Shown piece after piece: positions 9,701-14,793 of a stretch of DNA of 36,388 nt (position 1 is its first letter; every line of letters begins with the position of its first letter). The notes beneath the pieces were generated by a model. It saw only the letters and a program-made list of their open reading frames with translations. It was not told where the DNA came from and made no database searches. Source of the stretch: a virus; IMG/VR virus record IMGVR_UViG_3300008516_000636, positions 1-36,388 of that record. The stretch is one strand, 5' to 3'. The position numbers and the translations under genes were made by a program.

Positions 9701-9738
9701 TCGTCGTTTCGACTGGCAACAATGACGCTTAGTTTCAC
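3709..9738 (-). CDS. Giant modular glycosyltransferase/methyltransferase, about 2009 aa
   Basis: One uninterrupted frame contains eight modules. GT-A I (1-258; TNID at 113-116), GT-A II (289-550; NAD at 382-384), methyltransferase (581-743; GLDIGAGRW at 600-608), GT-A III (751-985), GT9 I (997-1260; TAGMGD 1003-1008, YIGPDNG 1196-1202), GT-A IV (1263-1462), GT9 II (1467-1730; TGGIGD 1473-1478, YIGPDTG 1668-1674) and GT-A V (1739-2009; DID 1845-1847). GTG 9738 is preferred because it has an AAGGG site and overlaps the previous stop by GTGA; ATG 9774 would add 12 residues. No TM segment or signal peptide is seen, so it is probably cytosolic. It may assemble a heptose- or hexose-containing glycan. 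Acceptor unknown; modules III and IV lack a DxD, so they may be non-catalytic. Confidence 0.87.
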   Translation of the reverse strand: MKLSVIVASRNDDHGEFLTERTNLFVDTLVRQAEKFKLDGELIIVEWNPPPDKKPLSEELSWPATPPYFPVRIITVPNELHKKYGSADKLPFFQMIAKNVGARRARAGFLLFTNIDILFSDEMVKYLATAELDKKKMYRANRHDTGAMPSMYIPVKERLELCNEEVFKVWRQQPDNKLHTPACGDFTMAAKQNIIDARGYYEFGGFSAHIDGVLCYRLVDIFGCKQETLPYPIYHIDHKDKYSIELLEEVKHNGIPLLMEYKKKATVTNEIRWGIGGTLLAEWQSPADGRVSPGLTIFTCPKSFTGKYRVAQTNAIKSWLQLKPTPEIILMGDDPGVAEAAIDMHCRHMPDIEYNKHGTPLVNSLWEQAERHGSHKKLCYVNADIILLQDWLDAILSIDLPEFLAVGRRWDWDNTEPDVLSASGLKRIAQRAKGDPDKLHSTSGIDYFAFTRGLYTDMPPFAVGRVAWDNWLANYPLTKGIPLVDITPSATAVHQNHNYGVDGELRSRDIWRSREAEANRSMTGFCWAMIEHATHRLESNELYYNEAAPYNNLKFLPRAYRPESKETVIVDGEEYPAYLNKGNAKQFIEHMATRYCIGKGLDIGAGRWPINLHHGLATPVDLDRPINDAVTLPGVEDNSQDFIFSSHCLEHLSGWKDALTRWKEVLRPGGMMFLYLPHPSFRPWNPGGAWVSGHMWKPEHDMLCEHLKSIGFEILGSNAGPDTYQSFHIAARKPISKNARVLPVTLEPREVSFVIPARNESDTNIRALGGFINGLARQASKLKIKGEIIIVEWNPPKDRKSISDAINVGKIGKAGLQVKVVTVPKTSHDIIFSDKPRNIHHYMALNVGAARAEKSKLFLIKDISGPTDVKRIVSIWDKLDRTAFWCDDNCLIIDRKKFVRARGFIELAQEDNQIRWLKELLWEIDMLLVGRGSKHIGAMRKDVYTEQPTKADKEIALTNRRRDKRAKNGPNWGMRYDALPMIDCSNEKDGTKPPPKRIAFILTAGMGDMLLSIPTVKALAKKYPDATIDWVTYEGWAELVPTKYANPVAVPFSRGLGHLEQWLQVHAKNYDEIHIAMAFQRRIINAFYNSHMMDCVAVWSGVELANRTIDVDVAEMDIEKLDLPSSFAAVCTSPCYSCNAWPTELRDKIISWIRQQGLEIVTVGGKDGREVSGALNLCGKTSPKETMAVIKKAALYIGPDNGCSWLACAVLDTPKLCFIDPKRNQIPVGFEDYTTGIIRDVTYDMPFDDIITKCKGLFTISEGISFVLSYPSKSKARRVVGQITAWIKDNNRKAEIVIVGSQKISIQSDAVSIRHVVVPNRFRECLYDNGPAWLRTGLNIGAVRAKYNNLVLITDSNKLSLKDIGGWIRDAALYKFGWVIQKESFCKARGFIETATCEAFKDLQFAQRLESIGVSVSNYQSVLSTPVVVDGDSHEGREQDAIKLFGAKNGLNWGLKYDDLDNKPIEKMLVVLTGGIGDILEGLPAISALRKKYPDAEINWLINSKCIPFVPSGITAIGVDFDRDETLLNDWLHKHGNDYDHVLILMAVHRHFSRTHYRLHMVDCIASWAGVALNKRTRSLKMDLPQVNLSEYHLPHRYVALCPNICGSCNDWPRDSRCNLAEWASENGYSTVLVGSSKRAHVIDGAHTGAIDAPLLETAAIIQGASLYIGPDTGVSWLACLTDTPKICFMGPGRNQIPIGYEGRVRGAAKDLPYSTTPEAARKVAAKMVRQPTIKKRHITIDVALIVLNGEPWLEAWLKTYRDFADRIIVVEGVDSERFDTVPDNIRQKCFTKDGHSLDNTLDILKNADADLTLITKSNGFWPSKNAMFAELSKHCNSDYVFEVDIDEFWFQKDLNSIRGLLEERPEIATWWGKPLNFWKGGRWHTKAVKGDGCWWCDAPWIFKWRPGMVLVHRPRHAEPPINDKVAYLPFRVHHYNYVMAKDAEYKRHYHKEPASWYEDVWCAWSEDNRIDLGRGVQPGRQEKTELMEYLGKHPKFAQRVLTKIEKGI

Positions 9739-10313
9739 TTTGTTACCCTTGCCGCCTGTTTTTTTATCAACCATTTCCAGGCTATTATGTTGTTTTGCAT
9801 TGGTGCTGCATGCCTCTGGCCTATTACTTCAGTGTTGTAATCTTTGTCTAAAAAATATCCCGGCTCCATGTCGTCTATGTGCGTTTCGTAAATATTGCCA
9901 TAGTCAGTGCCCTGCTTGCTTTCGCCCCACGGTGCGCCCAATACCACAAGCTTGCGCGTTGCATATTCTATAGCCTGCAATGTTCCCGCAAGCTGCGTTT
10001 TCGGAATATGCTCTGGGCCGTGCCACCAGAACGTAGCATCAAATTGTTTAGGGTAAAACATAACCGAACATGCCCGCACGTCACCAAGCAGTACATGATG
10101 CCCCATTTTCAGCAAAGCAACTACGTTGTCGCAGAACGGCTCCAGAATCGTTACCGCAATACCCGCATTGATAAAATCGGGCAAATGACACTGCCGAAAC
10201 TTATTAGCCCCCACGTATAAAACAGACTGTATAAACCTGCTATCAAAAATTTCGGGTACGCAGCGCATTATACTTTGCCGCCTTTTAGGGTCTTTGTTAT
10301 ACCTACTTATCAT
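9735..10313 (-). CDS. Methyltransferase-like protein, 192 aa
   Basis: SVLYVGANKFRQ (about 30-41) is a SAM-binding-like glycine loop after strand 1, followed by TILEPFCDNVVAL as strand 2 and FDATFWWHGPEHIP as a later strand. It reads as a divergent Rossmann-type methyltransferase. It overlaps the upstream gene with ATGA and the giant glycosyltransferase gene with GTGA at its stop. Its role probably lies in the same glycan pathway. Confidence in the fold is moderate. Confidence 0.62.
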   Translation of the reverse strand: MISRYNKDPKRRQSIMRCVPEIFDSRFIQSVLYVGANKFRQCHLPDFINAGIAVTILEPFCDNVVALLKMGHHVLLGDVRACSVMFYPKQFDATFWWHGPEHIPKTQLAGTLQAIEYATRKLVVLGAPWGESKQGTDYGNIYETHIDDMEPGYFLDKDYNTEVIGQRHAAPMQNNIIAWKWLIKKQAARVTK

Positions 10314-10927
10314 TTAGCAAGCTCCAGCACGAACATTCCAAGCCCATAATACCTATCTGTAGGTTCGTGTTCAACCGCTTCTTTCCGTGTGGCTTTCCTG
10401 TAAATGTCTATGCCCTTATCTTTGATGTAAAACTTCTGCTCAATCACTTTCCATCCGCGCAATAAATTGTCAAGCCGCTTCCCGTAAATCCTGTGGTATG
10501 GCCTTACGATTCTGTCTTTTCCTATTGGGATAGTAAGTAACATTTGACCGTCCGGCTTCAATAAATTACCAAGTTCATGCATTACTTTCAAGTCCGCTTC
10601 AAGGTCTTCAATCTCTACCCCGTATCTACCGGCTATCCCGACGTGTTCCATTGTAGAACAATTTAGAATGACATCAAAGCTATGCGCGCCCAACTGAAAT
10701 TCGGGATTAAGAATATCGCCCTTTAATACCGTTAGGTTCGGCATTAACCTCTGCTTTGCATCCTGCAAGTCAACCGCTATAAGCTCTTTGCAGAAGTGGC
10801 AAGCCTGATAGGTTAAAGGTGAAGCGCCACAACCAAAATCCAACACCCTGCCCGGCACTGAATCCAAATGTATCAAAATCCAAGGATGTTCTATATATCT
10901 ATCGCCGAACAATGTACGTTCAATCAT
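10310..10927 (-). CDS. Class I SAM-dependent methyltransferase (DUF268-like), 205 aa
   Basis: Motif I is visible as GRVLDFGCGASP (about 26-37), followed by an acidic end of strand 2 (LIAVDLQD) and FDVILNCSTMEHVG (motif IV region). The section LTIPIGKDRIVRPYHRIYG is like those in DUF268 proteins of surface-glycan clusters. It overlaps the peptidase stop and the next start by ATGA. Substrate is probably a sugar or lipid; alternatives are other small molecules. Confidence 0.75.
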   Translation of the reverse strand: MIERTLFGDRYIEHPWILIHLDSVPGRVLDFGCGASPLTYQACHFCKELIAVDLQDAKQRLMPNLTVLKGDILNPEFQLGAHSFDVILNCSTMEHVGIAGRYGVEIEDLEADLKVMHELGNLLKPDGQMLLTIPIGKDRIVRPYHRIYGKRLDNLLRGWKVIEQKFYIKDKGIDIYRKATRKEAVEHEPTDRYYGLGMFVLELAK

Positions 10928-11532
10928 TTTACCCTCACCGTTACCACGTTCACAATATCATTTGCGAATACCGTACTCTTAGAGGCTATTTTTACCGCCT
11001 CCCTTGCGATGCGCGCGGCTGTCCATTTTGGTTTCGTTTTTATTAGTGCGCTCGCGGCACCTTCTGCATAGTCGCCGCCGCATCCGCCACCCAAAATAGT
11101 CATATCGCATCGACCGAATTCACCTGTTGACAGAATCTTAAAAATGCCTTCGGGCGCAACTATTATTCCCATCGCCCAGTCAGATTCTTTGTTTAATAAC
11201 GACTTGGCTACCCCTTTATGGATAGGGTCATCTGCAACTTCTGTCCACGAGCGCAGTAGCATAAAATACCCCATACAGGCATCTATCCATGTTGCATATG
11301 CGCCTATGTCCATTACTTCAGTAAGTAGTTGCGCTACCGTTTCGCCAATCGCCGCGTCGCCTGTCCACCCGGCATATACACACGCTTTGAGTTTTATTAT
11401 TTTCAGATTTGTTTCGTTGGTAGGATGATAACCCCATGATTCAAGCGAATCGGCGGCAAGCGCAATGCGGCCTTTGTGTTTTACGGCTACCAGTGTTGTC
11501 CCGCGCCTCGCCTTTTTTTCAATCAGCACCAA
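10924..11532 (-). CDS. HslV/20S proteasome beta-like Ntn hydrolase, 202 aa
   Basis: The N-terminus (KARRGTTLVAVKHKGRIALA) has the propeptide-Gly/Thr junction and first strand of T1-family peptidases. With T12 as Thr1, D28 falls at proteasome position 17 and K44 at position 33, as in active proteasome beta and HslV subunits. Glycine-rich LGGGCGGDYAEGAA (147-160) matches the family GSGG segment, with Cys in place of Ser. Length 202 is slightly more than HslV (about 175). Start could be TTG 11532 or GTG 11529. It would need an ATPase partner (HslU-like), which is not in this window. It begins a run of ATGA-coupled genes with two methyltransferases. Confidence 0.8.
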   Translation of the reverse strand: MVLIEKKARRGTTLVAVKHKGRIALAADSLESWGYHPTNETNLKIIKLKACVYAGWTGDAAIGETVAQLLTEVMDIGAYATWIDACMGYFMLLRSWTEVADDPIHKGVAKSLLNKESDWAMGIIVAPEGIFKILSTGEFGRCDMTILGGGCGGDYAEGAASALIKTKPKWTAARIAREAVKIASKSTVFANDIVNVVTVRVK

Positions 11533-11806
11533 TGCCGCCTTCCTTTAGCACGAACACCTTTGTTTTTATGCGCTTCAACGTATCTATCCTGCTTTTCAGT
11601 TCGGTAATATCTTCCTCGATAGCCTCTATCCTGTCGTCTATTACTTCACCGGCGCAGCCAAGACAGTAGCAAGTGCTGTCCGGCGCCTTTATCGTAACGT
11701 GTTGTTCGCGGTCAAGCTTCTGCTTGCATTGTTCGCATTCGACATGTCGCGTCTTTTCGTTTGCGTGCTTGCGCGGATTCCTGATTCCCCATACGTTAGT
11801 TGGCAT
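11519..11806 (-). CDS. Zinc-knuckle plus coiled-coil small protein, 95 aa
   Basis: The N-terminal part carries VECEQCKQKL and YCLGCAG, two CxxC pairs that could bind one zinc. Residues 56-80 form a coiled coil (DDRIEAIEEDITELKSRI), and the protein ends GGIGAD. No family is recognised. It overlaps the following peptidase gene by 14 bases, so coupling is likely and a functional link to the peptidase (for example adaptor-like) is worth considering, though there is no direct evidence for this. Confidence 0.62.
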   Translation of the reverse strand: MPTNVWGIRNPRKHANEKTRHVECEQCKQKLDREQHVTIKAPDSTCYCLGCAGEVIDDRIEAIEEDITELKSRIDTLKRIKTKVFVLKEGGIGAD

Positions 11807-12135
11807 TACTTAATTACCTCCAGCACGGCGTTATAGATTGTAAGGGCGGCTTCAGAGGCAGTGTGGCAAGGCAGAAAATAGGTTTCGTCTCGCCACGCCT
11901 TGCGGATAGCTGAAAATGCCTCGGGATAAGCAAAGCCGTCTCCGCACTTCTCCACCAGCATCCACGCATCGGCAATTTCTTCGTTCGGACGCCACGGCCT
12001 GAACATATGGCCTTCCTGCACCCACCATACCGCGTCATCGTTATCCTCGTCACCTAAGTCTGGGCGATAAACAACGGTTTTATTCGGAAGGTCGAGCCAC
12101 TTCGCCAACTTCTCTATATTCTCAGCGTCGGTCAT
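11806..12135 (-). CDS. Phage ABA-sandwich-like protein, 109 aa
   Basis: The C-terminal part contains WRPNEEIADAWMLVEK followed by HTASEAALTIYNAVL. This is the pattern of the phage 'ABA sandwich' domain ('W.PS..I.DAW.v.eK...t.a.AIc.AaL'). Such small proteins of about 100 residues are widespread in tailed phages with unknown role. The stop codon and the next gene start overlap as TAATG. Confidence 0.68.
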   Translation of the reverse strand: MTDAENIEKLAKWLDLPNKTVVYRPDLGDEDNDDAVWWVQEGHMFRPWRPNEEIADAWMLVEKCGDGFAYPEAFSAIRKAWRDETYFLPCHTASEAALTIYNAVLEVIK

Positions 12136-12139
12136 AGTA

Positions 12140-12313
12140 TCATCTCCGATGGAATTTCGGCGTCCCGCCCTTTACCTTGAATCCCGGCGTCCCTATTTTC
12201 GGGCGACACCGAGCCTTGCATTTCGGGCATACCGAAACCACAGACTGCTTCAGTAGTTTTGTTCGGCTAAATTTCTCGCCGCACTTTTTACACTCGTAGC
12301 TATAATTTGGCAT
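12140..12313 (-). CDS. FmdB-like zinc-ribbon protein, 57 aa
   Basis: ATG 12313 follows an AGGGAAGACG ribosome binding region and the frame stops at TGA 12142-12140. The protein begins MPNYSYECKKCGEKF, with a second knuckle CPKC at 29-32, and ends in a Lys/Gly/Pro tail (FKVKGGTPKFHRR). Start, spacing and tail match the FmdB-type putative regulatory zinc ribbon family, although in that family the start is usually MPIYEY. Function is not known. Confidence 0.7.
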   Translation of the reverse strand: MPNYSYECKKCGEKFSRTKLLKQSVVSVCPKCKARCRPKIGTPGFKVKGGTPKFHRR

Positions 12314-12478
12314 CGTCTTCCCTTTCTATGCATATATAATCTCTCTTCTTATCTTCTGTATTATGTCTTTCTCCTAATAGAAAGATTCTTGGCTGTATTA
12401 AGATATATATAATAATACTAACGTCGCAACATGCTATCGCATGCGTTCGCATGCAACCGCATACGTTCGCATTTAAGT
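12314..12478 (-). promoter_or_regulatory. AT-rich non-coding spacer with tandem decamer repeats
   Basis: Between the kinase and the FmdB-like gene is a 165-base spacer without a supported ORF. Near its upstream end are the decamer repeats at 12431-12470, followed by a very AT-rich tract (TATTATTATATATATC on the minus strand). The AT tract holds TATAAT-like hexamers (for example TTGCGA then a TATATA-like -10), but no consensus promoter can be defined. A TTAGGAGAAAG sequence also occurs. It may be a promoter/operator, or a replication origin. Confidence 0.45.
12431..12470 (-). repeat. Four tandem 10-bp repeats, consensus ATGCNNNCGC
   Basis: On the plus strand the units atgctatcgc, atgcgttcgc, atgcaaccgc and atacgttcgc follow each other without gap. 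Bases at positions 1-2 and 8-10 are constant; 4 of 4 share AT...CGC. A period of 10 bases puts each unit on the same face of the helix. Iteron-like DNA sites for a replication or regulatory protein are possible. Confidence 0.8.
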
Positions 12479-13015
12479 CTAATCTTCGCATTGACTTGCG
12501 CCCTTCAGTTTCCGTAAAACGGCTATAGCCGATACCGCAAAATCTTCAAGGCTGTTTTCGTTGCCGATAACGTGGTCTGGTTCGATTTCGTCAATCTCGA
12601 TTTCTGTGGCATCGCCATCGCCCAAAAATCCTGGCCGCTCGATTTTGATGATGGTGAATCCGCGCTCCCTTAATGCCGCCGCTTCGTTCAAAAGCCGCAC
12701 GTCATCTATTGTGGCGTTCATTTCCGGGCCTATCTTGGTGTCTATCTGCTGACAAATCGGGCGCAGGAAAACGTCAGGGTCAACGCTTCTCGCGTAGTTT
12801 CCAAACGTCTGCATAAGCCTACGCGATTCTTCCGTCTTTTCAATATATAGGTGTCTGTAAACCGCGCCTGCGTGGCACCCTATGTCTATAAGCACCCGCA
12901 TAAGCGCCTTCTTCATAGGTGACGTGAAGTGTAATTCCACATCTGGCTTAACGAGTTTTGCGCATGTCGTCTTGCCCGCTTGAAGATGTCCCGTGAAGGC
13001 TATTCTTGTTCCCAT
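12479..13015 (-). CDS. Deoxynucleoside monophosphate kinase-like P-loop protein, 178 aa
   Basis: The Walker A loop GHLQAGKTT (G9 to T17) sits at the N-terminus. A helical lid-like region (FGNYARSVDPDVFLRPICQQ) and a Walker B-like strand (NATIDDVRLLNEA) follow. These are features of phage dNMP kinases (T4 gp1-like), which phosphorylate dNMPs before DNA synthesis. Length 178 is short but within the family. Adjacent genes belong to the P1 operon. It could be another adenylate-kinase-type NTPase, but the DDVR strand and context favour dNMP kinase. Confidence 0.75.
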   Translation of the reverse strand: MGTRIAFTGHLQAGKTTCAKLVKPDVELHFTSPMKKALMRVLIDIGCHAGAVYRHLYIEKTEESRRLMQTFGNYARSVDPDVFLRPICQQIDTKIGPEMNATIDDVRLLNEAAALRERGFTIIKIERPGFLGDGDATEIEIDEIEPDHVIGNENSLEDFAVSAIAVLRKLKGASQCED

Positions 13016-13115
13016 TTTTCCTTTCCTTTTTGGGAAGTTCCCATGTTAATAGCAGTGTAGCTAATCCGCCAAGAATCAGCCCGGCCATAAACCATCCAAA
13101 TTCTACTTCCGGCAT
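12948..13115 (-). CDS. Small single-TM protein overlapping the kinase start, 55 aa
   Basis: ATG 13115 follows the 13-bp duplication, with AGGTG as ribosome binding site, and the frame ends at TAA 12950-12948. A hydrophobic helix (GWFMAGLILGGLATLLLTW) is followed by a basic, Lys/Asn-rich tail. The last 68 bases overlap the dNMP kinase start in another frame. The arrangement resembles nested small membrane proteins in phage operons, but there is no direct evidence of function. Confidence 0.42.
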   Translation of the reverse strand: MPEVEFGWFMAGLILGGLATLLLTWELPKKERKNGNKNSLHGTSSSGQDDMRKTR

Positions 13116-13138
13116 TATACACCTACATTATACACCTA
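13113..13138 (-). repeat. Two tandem copies of a 13-bp unit
   Basis: On the minus strand the unit TAGGTGTATAATG occurs twice without gap (13138-13126, then 13125-13113). The first copy contains the stop codon TAA of the upstream small gene; the second ends in the ATG of the next one and supplies its AGGTG ribosome binding site. The duplication may have created the stop/start junction. Confidence 0.8.
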
Positions 13139-13298
13139 ATAGTTCACAAAGTAAACCGCCAAGCTTGATTATTAGGTAAATTTCTGCAACAAATCCGATA
13201 GTTACAGTAGCATAGGCATACCACTTGATAACCCCCGCTAACCGCGCGTGAGGTTGTCCGTTCTTCTTCGATAGCCCGGTCAACACATCTTTTTCCAC
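13128..13298 (-). CDS. Small single-TM protein, 56 aa
   Basis: GTG 13298 begins a frame to TAA 13130-13128. The last 30 residues form a hydrophobic helix (TVTIGFVAEIYLIIKLGGLL); a basic cluster precedes it. No family is recognised. An unusual G-run (GGGGGGGG) and GTAAG lie just upstream of the start. Start and stop fall inside a compact gap between the phosphoesterase and the kinase, with the next small gene beginning at the duplicated 13-mer. Confidence 0.45.
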   Translation of the reverse strand: MEKDVLTGLSKKNGQPHARLAGVIKWYAYATVTIGFVAEIYLIIKLGGLLCELLGV

Positions 13299-13311
13299 CT
13301 TACGCCCCCCC

Positions 13312-14226
13312 CTAAATAGTACAATTGAGTTCTATGTAAAACCCACGCCGTAAAGAATCGCCGTAACGAGGCGTCATTTTTATCGTGGCTAATCTAAGCG
13401 GTACAGTACCCTTGCCTTTTTTGGGTATATAGCCCGGCTTGTTCTTTTGCACCGATTTCAACATCCCGCCTGTCCGGCATAGGATTTGGTCTGATGCCAC
13501 AAGTTCCAGCTTGCCGTCGATTTCTTCTAATCGCAAAATAGTATTTACGCCGGACACGATTTTGTGCGTATGCGCCTCTACATAAATATCCGCCCACGCT
13601 TGCACTAATTTCCGCTGTATCATATTCAACTGAGAACCGAGTAGGTATCCGCCACCGCCGCCAGATGAATGGCAGGCATAGATTTTTACAGGCGCAACCA
13701 TATCTTTATAGAAAAAGCTTATCTGAGAAAACGTCATAGCACTTAGATAGCTTGCGCCTAACCGTTCGCAAATGAATTGCGTTGACGTTTGTTTTAGTTC
13801 GCCCTCGCCGCTTGGGTTGTCAAGTTTTAACACGGCGTGATGGTTGCCTTCAAGCAACCCAAATATACTGCCCTTCATAAAGGCTATCTGGTCAGCGTAT
13901 TGTTTTGCTTGCCAGACATGCGCGTCGTTTATGGAAATACCTTCATCCATATGAAGCGTAAGGCCAGCCTTGATTAGTGTTTCCCGTTCCGTGTCAGATA
14001 TGGCTTCAAGATAATCACCTAACCCAAAATACAGAACGCGCCTATCATTGACGCGTTCGAGTTCCTTAGAGTGCTCTATCCATCGGTTCCAGTTGTTTTC
14101 GGCGTGAAGGGCCGCAAACGAGTGTGTGTCATTAAAGAACCTGAGATACCACGGCTTGTTCAGTTCTTCTATGTCTATTCGGTAGTGCTTTACGCGAAAT
14201 TCTGCCGCGCTCAATAGCGTATTCAA
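13312..14226 (-). CDS. Calcineurin-like metallophosphoesterase, 304 aa
   Basis: The metal-binding motifs of the calcineurin-like superfamily are in order: NDTH at 32-35 (D33/H35), GDYLE at 70-74, GNHH at 127-130, H176 and AHTH at 218-221. Length suits a single-domain phosphoesterase. Phages often encode such enzymes, which may act as phosphatases or nucleases. It follows the HTH gene by 10 bases and is presumably transcribed from P1. Substrate unknown. The GNHH in place of the usual GNHD/E is a small deviation. Confidence 0.8.
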   Translation of the reverse strand: MNTLLSAAEFRVKHYRIDIEELNKPWYLRFFNDTHSFAALHAENNWNRWIEHSKELERVNDRRVLYFGLGDYLEAISDTERETLIKAGLTLHMDEGISINDAHVWQAKQYADQIAFMKGSIFGLLEGNHHAVLKLDNPSGEGELKQTSTQFICERLGASYLSAMTFSQISFFYKDMVAPVKIYACHSSGGGGGYLLGSQLNMIQRKLVQAWADIYVEAHTHKIVSGVNTILRLEEIDGKLELVASDQILCRTGGMLKSVQKNKPGYIPKKGKGTVPLRLATIKMTPRYGDSLRRGFYIELNCTI

Positions 14227-14236
14227 TACAATCCCC

Positions 14237-14710
14237 TTACTGCAACTGTTTTACGCATGGATGACCACTTTGTTTGTTGCGGTCAGAGTTTATCCCAAGC
14301 GCCGATGCTAACCTCTCATCGTACCACATCCCGTTAGCTTTTGCTACTTCTACTATTTCGCGTGCGCTATAAACCTTCGCCGCCGATGCAGCCCTTCCGA
14401 TAGGTTGCGGGAAGCGCCCCTTTTTGCGAAGGCGTTTTATTTGATAACGCGAAACGCCGATTAACCTACCAGCCGTTTCGGCCAAAACCAACGTAGTGTC
14501 TTTACGAATTATGCGAAGCTGTTCTATCTGGGGCTTCTTCAGAAACTTCTTGGCCTCTGCAATTTCACTATCGGGCAATAACCGCAGTTGGTCGCCGACA
14601 ACCTTTGTATTGAACAATCCGTCTTTGATGAGACGGTTGACTATGTCCCTGCTTATGCCCAAGGCTATAACCGCATCTTTTACGGTATGATAACCGGGAT
14701 ACCTTGACAT
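14237..14710 (-). CDS. Double helix-turn-helix DNA-binding protein, 157 aa
   Basis: The gene is first behind promoter P1. It contains two MerR/excisionase-like HTH units: residues about 8-45 (TVKDAVIALGISRDIVNRLI) and 75-110 (AETAGRLIGVSRYQIKRLRK). The second is followed by a PQPIGRA segment. Such double 'helix-turn-helix_17'-like proteins bind DNA and often regulate excision or transcription. As the first gene after a consensus promoter it is a candidate autoregulator. No integrase or terminase motif is present; a small-terminase role is possible but less likely at this locus. Confidence 0.66.
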   Translation of the reverse strand: MSRYPGYHTVKDAVIALGISRDIVNRLIKDGLFNTKVVGDQLRLLPDSEIAEAKKFLKKPQIEQLRIIRKDTTLVLAETAGRLIGVSRYQIKRLRKKGRFPQPIGRAASAAKVYSAREIVEVAKANGMWYDERLASALGINSDRNKQSGHPCVKQLQ

Positions 14711-14742
14711 ATGCTACCCCCGAAAAATAGCTTGTTACGTGT

Positions 14743-14770
14743 ATTATACGCCTTCTTCTTGGTATGTCAA
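14743..14770 (-). promoter_or_regulatory. Consensus sigma70-type promoter P1
   Basis: Reading the minus strand, TTGACA (14770-14765) and TATAAT (14748-14743) are separated by 16 bases. Both hexamers are perfect matches to the bacterial consensus. A start near 14735 would leave a leader of about 25 bases before the ATG at 14710, with GGGGG as the ribosome binding site. It lies in the gap after the lipoprotein gene and probably drives the operon from 14710 leftward, at least to the dNMP kinase. Confidence 0.85.
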
Positions 14771-14793
14771 GCGCCTAACGCAATATTTTTTAT

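Noticed and set aside
11814-12053. 79-codon frame in the ABA-sandwich gene region
   Set aside because: It is an alternate-frame shadow of the gene at 12135-11806 with no family features, while that gene shows the recognisable ABA-sandwich pattern.
12300-12491. 63-codon frame across the decamer repeats and AT-rich spacer
   Set aside because: It overlaps the FmdB-like start and the kinase end, has Cys-His-rich translation caused by the DNA repeats, and shows no ribosome binding site. The stretch is better read as non-coding.
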